From Flavobacteriaceae bacterium (GTDB lineage: Bacteria > Bacteroidota > Bacteroidia > Flavobacteriales > Flavobacteriaceae): DNA of 34,304 bases. Within the stretch, counting starts at the first letter, position 1; each line of letters opens with the position of its first letter. The notes beneath the pieces are model-generated. The model was not told the DNA's origin and did no database searches. It saw nothing but the letters and a program-made list of their open reading frames with translations. Below are positions 26,512 through 32,760 of the stretch, piece after piece. A program made the position numbers and the translations under genes. The stretch spans positions 1 through 34,304 of the forward strand of contig JABDMU010000011.1 in the NCBI GenBank assembly GCA_013001285.1, read 5' to 3'.

Positions 26512-26545
26512 AAAAGCCGCTTCATAAGAAGCGGCTTTTTTCAAT
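26512..26545 (-). terminator. Terminator of the cold-shock gene, probably bidirectional
   Basis: AAAAGCCGCTTC (26512-26523) and GAAGCGGCTTTT (26528-26539) make a perfect 12-bp stem with an ATAA loop. T-rich runs follow on both strands. It lies 30 bases after the cold-shock stop. Confidence 0.92.
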
Positions 26546-26569
26546 TTCTAAAAGTTTAAGCGTATGCGG

Positions 26570-26761
26570 TTAAATTACTTTTACGTTTATAGCGTTTAAT
26601 CCTTTTTTTCCTTCTGTTAAGTCAAACTCAACTTCATCGCCTTCGCGAATTTCGTCAACTAGACCTGAAATGTGTACAAAATGTTCTTTGTCTGTACCTT
26701 CTTCTGTAATAAAGCCAAATCCTTTGGCATTGTTGAAGAACTTTACTGTTCCTTTACTCAT
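26570..26761 (-). CDS. Cold-shock domain protein (CspA family)
   Basis: A 63-residue single cold-shock domain with RNP1 KGFGFI (residues 13-18) and RNP2-type HFVHI (27-31). It starts MSKGTVKFFN and binds single-stranded RNA/DNA as an RNA chaperone. It is a stand-alone gene with its own terminator. The AT-rich leader of more than 100 bases could be a regulated 5' UTR. A TAATTTTG box reads on the minus strand at 26820-26813, but no good partner box was seen. It uses the Bacteroidota form HISGL rather than the E. coli HFSA around RNP2. Confidence 0.95.
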   Translation of the reverse strand: MSKGTVKFFNNAKGFGFITEEGTDKEHFVHISGLVDEIREGDEVEFDLTEGKKGLNAINVKVI

Positions 26762-26901
26762 GTAATAAAAATTTAATTTAATAATAATTCATATGTTTCA
26801 AATATGATGCCACAAAATTAGTCATAAAAACCTTACTATTTGCTTTTTTAGGCAAAATGTTTTGATAATTGCTGTTTTCTCAGCTAAAAAGTGCCTAATT
26901 T

Positions 26902-27108
26902 TCAGGTATTTGAGCCTTGTCCTCGACCAATAGCTAAATACAGAAGAACACCCAACAGACTTAGCAAGATGACTATAACGCACCAAAGCAGTTTATAATC
27001 GTTGCTTTTGTTGCTTTTTAAAATGTCAATTAAAGCCAGAATGGGTATCAAAATGCTTGCTATAAGCACGAGTAGCTGCCAAAGGCCCATTATAGCAATG
27101 AATGTCAT
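26902..27108 (-). CDS. Small membrane protein, PLDc_N-like
   Basis: The 68-residue protein has two membrane segments with ALIDILKSNKSNDYKLLWCVIVILLSLLGVLLYLAIGR between and across them. That matches the PLDc_N (phospholipase D nuclease N-terminal) small-protein pattern. The start could also be Met7 (MGLWQLLV...). It lies 40 bases downstream of the exported helical protein gene and is probably the last gene of the cluster 29734-26902. Its function is unknown. Confidence 0.7.
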   Translation of the reverse strand: MTFIAIMGLWQLLVLIASILIPILALIDILKSNKSNDYKLLWCVIVILLSLLGVLLYLAIGRGQGSNT

Positions 27109-27148
27109 TAGTTTAGATGTTTATAATATTGAGTTTAAGTTACGAAAC

Positions 27149-28321
27149 TTAATCGTAATCATTAATGCCATATAGCACTGCTTTCATCTTGCTACCGTTG
27201 ATCTCGATAGGTTTGTAGGCAGTGTTAAATTTTGAGATTGAAATTGAAATATTTTCTTTCATTTTTTTGAATTCCAAAGGGATCTTATCTGCACAAATAC
27301 CTTCATTTTCGTAACTGTTCAGCATGATATCAAATTTTTTGTAAAACTTGGTACCTTCATCAATAAAGGCGTTGTACTGAATGATGAATTGCAACAAACG
27401 ATCAATGGGAAATTCTAAATTTATTTTCATTTTATGAGCTTGATATTGCTTTGATGGTTGATTAATCATGGAATTCAACTCCTTTATATATGCATTCAAA
27501 TTTTCTTTAATCTGATCCCAGTCATCATTATTCCTACAGTCTTTTAAAGGCACCCAATATTTAATGGGATCTACATAATCATCAAATAGTTGTTCAAGTT
27601 CATCGATAATTTTTTCATTGCTTTTTTCTAAGAATGACGTTTCAAAATAAATTGTATTCAAGTCGTTATGCATTCTAAGGGTGAAGTCAAAAATACATTC
27701 AACTGATGCTATTGCCTTTTCCTTGTCTTCCCGCGATTCTTGCGAATTCGTAAATAGGCTTATAAACGAATGTAGTACTGAAGTATATACATTTTCGCCT
27801 AATAGTGAAGATAATCCAAACCCTTGTTTTTTAATGCGCTTGCTTTGAAGTATGTCTTTTAAGGCAACGAACTCAGGGTAATGATTTGGGTTACTGATTT
27901 TATTGATCTCATTAAAGGTCACCATTGACGCAAAATGGTGATCTAATGACACCATTTTTTCATATAATATTTTTATGACCTCCAAGCCCTTGAGGTATCT
28001 TATTTTACTGATATCGGTTTCTTCTGCCATAGAATTTTTCAGAATTATATCTCTAAGTTGATCCTTTCTAATTAAGTTTAATACTTTATTTTCCAAAGAA
28101 ATCTCAGATGCAATTTTCTTATTGATCATTACTAATTCAGAATAGGCCTTCGCATTTAAAATCTGATAATAATTCCTTATTTGAGTGACTTCCAAAGCCA
28201 AGGATTCAAGTATTTCGGTTATTTGCTGATCATAGAGAGAATTTGAATTCCTGAGACCATAGAGATTTGTATAAATGGGAAAAATCAATACGGCTGCGAT
28301 AAGAAGTCTCATGGCTTTCAT
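27149..28321 (-). CDS. Exported helical protein of unknown function
   Basis: The 390-residue protein has an N-terminal signal or anchor (MKAMRLLIAAVLIFPIYTNLYG). The rest is long helical segments (LESLALEVTQIRNYYQILNAKAYSELV, YLKGLEVIKILYEKMVSLDHHFASMV, ENISISISKFNTAYKPIEI). I recognise no family and no catalytic motif. Its start lies 2 bases after the CPBP protease stop, so the two are almost surely translated from one mRNA. The link to an intramembrane protease hints at a shared envelope role, but this is inference. Confidence 0.65.
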   Translation of the reverse strand: MKAMRLLIAAVLIFPIYTNLYGLRNSNSLYDQQITEILESLALEVTQIRNYYQILNAKAYSELVMINKKIASEISLENKVLNLIRKDQLRDIILKNSMAEETDISKIRYLKGLEVIKILYEKMVSLDHHFASMVTFNEINKISNPNHYPEFVALKDILQSKRIKKQGFGLSSLLGENVYTSVLHSFISLFTNSQESREDKEKAIASVECIFDFTLRMHNDLNTIYFETSFLEKSNEKIIDELEQLFDDYVDPIKYWVPLKDCRNNDDWDQIKENLNAYIKELNSMINQPSKQYQAHKMKINLEFPIDRLLQFIIQYNAFIDEGTKFYKKFDIMLNSYENEGICADKIPLEFKKMKENISISISKFNTAYKPIEINGSKMKAVLYGINDYD

Positions 28322-28323
28322 TC

Positions 28324-29106
28324 CTACAAGGGATTATTTTCAAAAGCCTTTCGGGCTTTAGATAAAAGAAACAAACCAACTATGAGGAATGGACTATAGA
28401 TCAATACAATCATAGATGTTGACAACACCATTTCTAAAAAGCTAGGGTCAGAATAGAGATCTAAATTGACATCAGTATTTTTCTCAACTTTAGAATTACT
28501 ATTAAAATATGAAGGAATATTTATTAACAAGTGTATAAGTCCCGCGAGGTAGATGTTCCTGGTCAATACAAATATAGCTCCAAGAAATATTCCACACATA
28601 ATGGCCATTAAAACTTGATTTACAATCGATTCAACTGGTGTTTTTCCAAAAATGGCGACAAAATGAAATAAGCCAAAAATGACGGAAGAATAGATAACAG
28701 CCTGATGTACGTTTAAGCCCTTTTTGAGATAGTTATTTAACACCAATCCGCGAAATACCATTTCTTCTGTAAGTGTTTGAATGAAGATGATAAATAGGAC
28801 ATAACATATAAAAAGAAAGCTGTTTTCCTGATAATTGAGGAAATCTGTACGTATAAGAGCGTACATGAGCAGAATAATAAACAAAGGGACAATGTATTTA
28901 AAATTGGATACTTTAAAGTTGGGCCCCAGACCAATAACCAATTTACGTGAAGAAAACAAAAGGACCAGCACTACCAAAGCAATTCCTTGAGATAAGCCAA
29001 TTTTTACCAAGCTATCTACTTTGCCTTTAAGCACAAGTGCACTAACTACTAAAATGATAATGTATAATAGTAAATACAACCAAACTTTTTTATCAATTTT
29101 CAACAT
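28324..29106 (-). CDS. CPBP (CAAX/Abi) family intramembrane metalloprotease
   Basis: The 260-residue polytopic protein carries all three family motifs: EEMVFRG (Glu114, Glu115, Arg119), FGLFH (Phe144 to His148) and HLLIN (His192, Asn196). These form the glutamate/histidine active site of CAAX-processing-enzyme-like proteases in the membrane. Family members process membrane or secreted peptides, and some act in bacteriocin maturation or self-immunity. Here it stands 19 bases after a gene for a secreted Cys-rich protein and 2 bases before an exported helical protein. Those are its most likely functional partners. The catalytic residues look intact. Confidence 0.88.
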   Translation of the reverse strand: MLKIDKKVWLYLLLYIIILVVSALVLKGKVDSLVKIGLSQGIALVVLVLLFSSRKLVIGLGPNFKVSNFKYIVPLFIILLMYALIRTDFLNYQENSFLFICYVLFIIFIQTLTEEMVFRGLVLNNYLKKGLNVHQAVIYSSVIFGLFHFVAIFGKTPVESIVNQVLMAIMCGIFLGAIFVLTRNIYLAGLIHLLINIPSYFNSNSKVEKNTDVNLDLYSDPSFLEMVLSTSMIVLIYSPFLIVGLFLLSKARKAFENNPL

Positions 29107-29125
29107 TGCCCCAAGTTTTTATAGT

Positions 29126-29734
29126 TTATAGCTCAATTTTAAATCCAACCTGACAATCATAAAATTCAAAGCAGGTACATGGACTGCTAAATGGCCAACA
29201 GGAATTCCAAAAATTTGTCTCAGGACAGGTAATGGTCCTGACCTTGCAACCAAAAGTTATTCCCGGCCCTTTATTTGAATTATTAGCGTCTAGGTAGTTG
29301 CTTAGATCTCTAGAATATTTGAATGCATCACTAGAATAGTACGTTTGCGAAACATAAGACTTAGTAAAACTGATGCGATGTGTTGTGACCGAAGTGAAGA
29401 TCCCATCACCTGCCACCTGATCATTGTATTGTCCGTTATCACAATATTCGATGCCATCAATTCGGTAAGCTGGGAGTAATTTATAATCAGAATCAAAATT
29501 GAGAATTTTGACCTTTATTTTATGTTCGTCATTACTATTTCTAGTTGAGATCTCACTGAAATCATGAATAAAGACCAGTGATTCCTCCATTTTTTCGACT
29601 GGCAATGGCGTAGCATTACCAGGATTTGTTGGGTCAATTATAGTGATGTCTGAATTTTGAGCAGAAGAATAATGCGCAATTAAAAAAAGACATAGAACGA
29701 GAATGGAGCCTAATATTGAAGATATTTTTTTCAT
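29126..29734 (-). CDS. Secreted Cys-rich protein of unknown function
   Basis: A signal peptide (ends YSSAQ) precedes a beta-type region with CDNGQYNDQVAGDGIFTS, a DxGxxxDxxAGDGIFT motif seen in several extracellular 'choice-of-anchor'-type domains. The last ~45 residues hold six Cys (FGCKVRTITCPETNFW, SCWPFSSPCTCFEFYDCQ), suggesting disulfides in an exported protein. It is the first gene of a tight minus-strand cluster with a CPBP protease. It might be a substrate, a toxin-like or surface protein, or simply a structural secreted protein; the sequence does not decide. Confidence 0.68.
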   Translation of the reverse strand: MKKISSILGSILVLCLFLIAHYSSAQNSDITIIDPTNPGNATPLPVEKMEESLVFIHDFSEISTRNSNDEHKIKVKILNFDSDYKLLPAYRIDGIEYCDNGQYNDQVAGDGIFTSVTTHRISFTKSYVSQTYYSSDAFKYSRDLSNYLDANNSNKGPGITFGCKVRTITCPETNFWNSCWPFSSPCTCFEFYDCQVGFKIEL

Positions 29735-29826
29735 AAATATTGGATTAAGAATTACCTACTCTACTCGCTTTTCGGTATCCGCGGCTTATTTAGAGTGCCA
29801 ATAGCATAAACACTTAGAAATAACCG

Positions 29827-29857
29827 TTGCATATCTTTTAAAAAATTTCTATATTTA
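29827..29857 (+). promoter_or_regulatory. Candidate promoter for an orphan short transcript
   Basis: TTG (29827-29829), a 20-base spacer and TATATTTA (29850-29857, one mismatch to TAnnTTTG) face a hairpin about 43 bases downstream. No ORF lies between, so any product is a short RNA. Confidence 0.4.
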
Positions 29858-29863
29858 TAGGAG

Positions 29864-29935
29864 TTATAAACAAACGTTTATTTCAATAAAACACACACTG
29901 AGAGCTTCTACCTTGTAGGAGCTTTCTCTTTTAAT
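29864..29935 (+). ncRNA. Candidate small RNA with terminator hairpin
   Basis: Between the candidate promoter and a hairpin (GAGAGCTTCTAC, 29900-29911, against GTAGGAGCTTTCTC, 29915-29928) followed by a T-rich run, there is no ORF. The hairpin looks like a terminator yet has no plus-strand gene before it. This would give a transcript of about 65-70 nt. No known RNA family is recognised. Confidence 0.35.
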
Positions 29936-29972
29936 TTAACTTTATTTTGCTGTCATTTTGTATTTAATTATT

Positions 29973-30016
29973 TAGATTTGTAGAAAATATACCATAAATA
30001 TATAGAATATTTTCTA
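29973..30016 (+). promoter_or_regulatory. -7 box and 10-bp inverted repeat upstream of the HTH gene
   Basis: TAGATTTG (29973-29980) is a perfect TAnnTTTG box. Directly after it lie TAGAAAATAT (29981-29990) and its exact reverse complement ATATTTTCTA (30007-30016). An operator next to the promoter of a repressor-like gene suggests autoregulation. The upstream box is unclear (TTTG at 23 bases). Confidence 0.55.
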
Positions 30017-30032
30017 TATAAACAAATGAACC

Positions 30033-30389
30033 ATGGGAAAAACAATAAACCGTATCGTAGATTTTATACATCACAAAGGCATGAGTGTGAGGCAATTTGA
30101 CATTTCAATTGGCGCCGCTAATGGCTATACTTTAAGAATGGAAAAGAACAACGCCTCAGTTGGTAGTGACGTCATTGAACGCATTGTAAAAAAATATCCA
30201 AAGATCAATTTGGTATGGCTTATCACTGGAAAAGGCAATATGTTACTCGAAGATGAGATTCCTAAAAAAGCCGTTCAAAAAATAGACGTTGAGGCCTTTA
30301 TTAATAAAAAGCTGAACGAAAAATGGAGTGAAGAAAAGAAAGCACTTTTAGATGAGATCATCAAGGAAATAAAAGAGATAAAAAATTAA
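30033..30389 (+). CDS. Small HTH transcriptional regulator (phage-repressor type)
   Basis: The 118-residue protein begins MGKTINRIVDFIHHKGMSVRQFDISIGAANGYTLRMEKNNASVGSDVIERIVKKYPKINLVWLITGKGNM. This is the Bacteroidota XRE/CI-type HTH pattern, with the typical ending of the DNA-binding domain at WLITGKG. The C-terminal part (about 80-118) is a short charged helix (FINKKLNEKWSEEKKALLDEIIKEIKE), probably for oligomerisation. A perfect inverted repeat overlaps its probable promoter. Its stop overlaps the stop of the convergent membrane-protein gene by four bases. No phage genes are near, so it is a solitary regulator. Confidence 0.8.
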   Translation: MGKTINRIVDFIHHKGMSVRQFDISIGAANGYTLRMEKNNASVGSDVIERIVKKYPKINLVWLITGKGNMLLEDEIPKKAVQKIDVEAFINKKLNEKWSEEKKALLDEIIKEIKEIKN

Positions 30390-31000
30390 TCCAATTGGAT
30401 TCCATTTTTTAAGGCTATCAATTTTTCTAAATATGCTTTTTTCTTCAAGGTGTCTTTTTGAGCTTTAAGTTTTTCAAACTGATCTAGTTTTTCTTTATAA
30501 TCTAAGTAAACATTTGATCTTAACTCATTTATCAAATGTTCAATTTCTAGATCCAAGTTATGATCCAAGCTCTTAGATAAATTATAATAATTTAGCTTTT
30601 TCGACATATAAATAAGAAAAATAATAATCGGAATAACTAAAGGGATTGCCCAAATAACCTCGTATTTATCAACATAATAGGTTTCATCATTAATGATGAC
30701 CATCAGCTTATAGGTTTCAATAATAATGGGTATCACTATAGCCATTCGCCACCAATGTTTACAGGTCACAAACCAAAGGGATAAAAAGAATAGGGTCAAT
30801 ATCTTGGTAAATGCCGCCCAGGCAAACACACTAACATCTTGATAATATCTTGAATCGAAAGTGAAAAACGATGTCTTCCAAATCTTAACTTCAGGAACTA
30901 ATAAATATAAATAAAACAAAAACGGAAGCGCCACAATTATCGATATGATCACCAGATCCTTAATAAATACGCGCCTATTAAACACATTTATTTCTGACAT
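30386..31000 (-). CDS. Membrane protein of unknown function
   Basis: From the ATG at 31000 (MSEINVFNRRVFIKDLVII) this gives 204 residues with about four membrane segments (DLVIISIIVALPFLFYLYLLV, FAWAAFTKILTLFFLSLWFV, MAIVIPIIIETYKLMVII, IWAIPLVIPIIIFLIYMS). A charged, coiled cytoplasmic-looking tail follows (LEIEHLINELRSNVYLDYKEKLDQFEKLKAQKDTLKKKAY). The longer in-frame start at 31186 lies inside the divergent alanine dehydrogenase gene and its extra residues look unlike a membrane protein start, so I reject it. No family is recognised. Confidence 0.68.
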   Translation of the reverse strand: MSEINVFNRRVFIKDLVIISIIVALPFLFYLYLLVPEVKIWKTSFFTFDSRYYQDVSVFAWAAFTKILTLFFLSLWFVTCKHWWRMAIVIPIIIETYKLMVIINDETYYVDKYEVIWAIPLVIPIIIFLIYMSKKLNYYNLSKSLDHNLDLEIEHLINELRSNVYLDYKEKLDQFEKLKAQKDTLKKKAYLEKLIALKNGIQLD

Positions 31001-31111
31001 AACAGAGGGATTTAGACTTAAATATAGAAAATTATCTATAAACATGCAATTATTTATAATTATTTGAAAATTCAAATAAATTCGTAACTTCAAAGTTCTA
31101 AAAGATAATCG

Positions 31112-32311
31112 ATGAGCAAATCCCTTTCTCCGTTCACCAAATCGCAACTTTTGCCTCAGGAAGAAACCCTTGAGGTCATACGCCAAAAAGGTGAATTGTT
31201 CATTGGCATTCCTAAAGAAACATCGTTTCAGGAAAAACGTGTTTGCCTTACACCAGATGCGGTAAACGCCTTAGCCAATAATGGACATCGTGTCCTTATT
31301 GAGGCAGGCGCTGGAGAATCTGCCAATTTTTCAGATCAGGAGTACAGTGAAGCGGGCGCTGAGATCACTAAAGATACGGCTAAGGTCTTTTCATGCCCAT
31401 TGCTGTTAAAAGTTGAGCCGCCTTCTTTAGATGAAATCAAACTGATCAATCCTCAAACCATTCTTATTTCTGCATTACAGATCAAGACTCAGCATAAATC
31501 CTATTTTCAAGAACTGGCTAAAAAACGTATAACAGCCCTGGCTTTTGAATACATTCGCGAAGATGATGGTACCTATCCCGCTGTACGACAACTCAGCGAA
31601 ATTGCAGGTACGGCATCTGTGCTCATCGCTGCTGAACTCTTATCGAATGCCAATGAAGGTAATGGACTGATGTTTGGAAACATTAGTGGTGTCCCACCTA
31701 TTGAAGTTGTCATTATTGGTGCTGGAACCGTTGGAGAATTTGCAGCGCGTTCTGCACTTGGACTTGGCGCAAATGTGCGAGTCTTTGATAATTCGATCAC
31801 AAAATTACGTCGGATTCAAACCAATCTTCGTGAAAATATTTATACGTCGACCATGCAACCTAAGAACTTACTGAAAGCCTTATTACGCTGTGATGTGGCA
31901 ATTGGTGCTGTTCGTGGTACCAATCGTGCTCCTGTCCTGGTAAATCAAGAAATGGTGGAAGCTATGAAAACAGGTTCTGTGATCATTGATGTGAGTATTG
32001 ATATGGGCGGCTGTTTTGAAACCAGTGAAGTGACCACTCATAACAACCCTACATTTGAAAAACATGGCGTAATCCATTATTGTGTGCCCAATATTCCAGC
32101 GCGTTATTCCAGAACGGCTTCAGTATCAATAAGTAATATCTTTACACCATATCTTTTGGAAATCGGTGAAAATGGTGGCATTGAAAATGCCTTGCGTTTT
32201 GATCGTGGTTTAAAAAATGGGTTGTATTTTTACCACGGAATTTTGACAAATAAATCCGTTGCAGAATGGTTTGATATGGACTGCAGTGATGTCAATCTCC
32301 TAATCTTTTAA
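31112..32311 (+). CDS. ald: Alanine dehydrogenase-family protein (AlaDH/PNT)
   Basis: The 399-residue protein belongs to the alanine dehydrogenase / PntA family. It has IGIPKETSFQEKRVCLTPDAV, the substrate-side LLLKVEPPS (Lys100), a nucleotide-binding GAGTVG (203-208, EVVIIGAGTVGEFAARSALGLGANVRVFDN) and DVSIDMGGCFET (Asp297). Alanine dehydrogenase interconverts alanine and pyruvate/ammonia with NAD. At the position of the catalytic His in the classical LHLA motif, I see Gln123 in ISALQIKT. PntA also has Gln-type sequence there, so substrate may differ. It is divergent from the membrane-protein gene and followed by a DUF4258-like gene 14 bases later. Confidence 0.85.
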   Translation: MSKSLSPFTKSQLLPQEETLEVIRQKGELFIGIPKETSFQEKRVCLTPDAVNALANNGHRVLIEAGAGESANFSDQEYSEAGAEITKDTAKVFSCPLLLKVEPPSLDEIKLINPQTILISALQIKTQHKSYFQELAKKRITALAFEYIREDDGTYPAVRQLSEIAGTASVLIAAELLSNANEGNGLMFGNISGVPPIEVVIIGAGTVGEFAARSALGLGANVRVFDNSITKLRRIQTNLRENIYTSTMQPKNLLKALLRCDVAIGAVRGTNRAPVLVNQEMVEAMKTGSVIIDVSIDMGGCFETSEVTTHNNPTFEKHGVIHYCVPNIPARYSRTASVSISNIFTPYLLEIGENGGIENALRFDRGLKNGLYFYHGILTNKSVAEWFDMDCSDVNLLIF

Positions 32312-32325
32312 TCAAAATATTTATC

Positions 32326-32694
32326 ATGAAATTTATTCACCGTCTTGGGTTTTACCTCGGAGGCTTTGCTGTTGGCTTGCTTTTTTTAGCCTTTTTTCTT
32401 AGTGGAAAACGAACCTCTTGCGCTTATGGTCCAGAAGCACGCGTTTTAAAAAATATTCGATTAAAAACGATGACTTATTCCGAAGACATTGCAGAAAACT
32501 TAAAAGTGCGTGCACTCGATTCGGCTGCGATCACAAACATATTGACCAACGGTGATGTTAATTTTAAGAAAAGTGATACCAAAAGAGATTCTTGTAACAT
32601 CTACTATATTGAAGGCATACATCAAGAAAAGGAGATTTTTTTAACCATAGCCAACTGCGAGAACAAGACCCAACTTCTTAAAATTGAAGATTAA
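32326..32694 (+). CDS. DUF4258-like small membrane-anchored protein
   Basis: The 122-residue product starts with one hydrophobic segment (LGFYLGGFAVGLLFLAFFLSG), followed by a Cys-containing KRTSCAYGPEARVLKNIRLKTM stretch. The remainder looks like a short soluble domain with two more Cys (DSCNIYYIEGI, IANCENKT). I recall this architecture in Bacteroidota DUF4258-type proteins that follow alanine dehydrogenase, and the 14-base gap supports co-transcription. The function is unknown. Confidence 0.75.
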   Translation: MKFIHRLGFYLGGFAVGLLFLAFFLSGKRTSCAYGPEARVLKNIRLKTMTYSEDIAENLKVRALDSAAITNILTNGDVNFKKSDTKRDSCNIYYIEGIHQEKEIFLTIANCENKTQLLKIED

Positions 32695-32697
32695 TAA

Positions 32698-32730
32698 AAC
32701 GCCCGATACAAAAGAGTTGTACCGAGCGTT
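32698..32730 (-). terminator. Hairpin terminator between convergent genes
   Basis: AACGCCCGATACAA (32698-32711) faces TTGTACCGAGCGTT (32717-32730). On the plus strand two C-A mismatches interrupt the stem. On the minus strand the same positions are G-U pairs, and a T-rich tail follows, so it best terminates the minus-strand T9SS cargo gene. Confidence 0.75.
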
Positions 32731-32760
32731 TTTCAAAACTAACTAACCAAATCTTTAAGT

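Noticed and set aside
26362-26544. 60-residue minus-strand ORF starting MKKAASYEAAF
   Set aside because: Its first codons are made of the cold-shock gene's terminator hairpin, the protein has no recognisable family or signal, and it lacks a credible upstream region.
26902-29734. Firm call of a bacteriocin system
   Set aside because: A CPBP protease and a Cys-rich secreted protein are suggestive, but no short leader peptide precursor, ABC exporter or immunity gene is visible.
31001-31186. Longer N-terminus for the membrane protein at 30386-31000
   Set aside because: The extra residues run antisense into the alanine dehydrogenase start and do not look like a membrane-protein start; the ATG at 31000 gives a sensible product.
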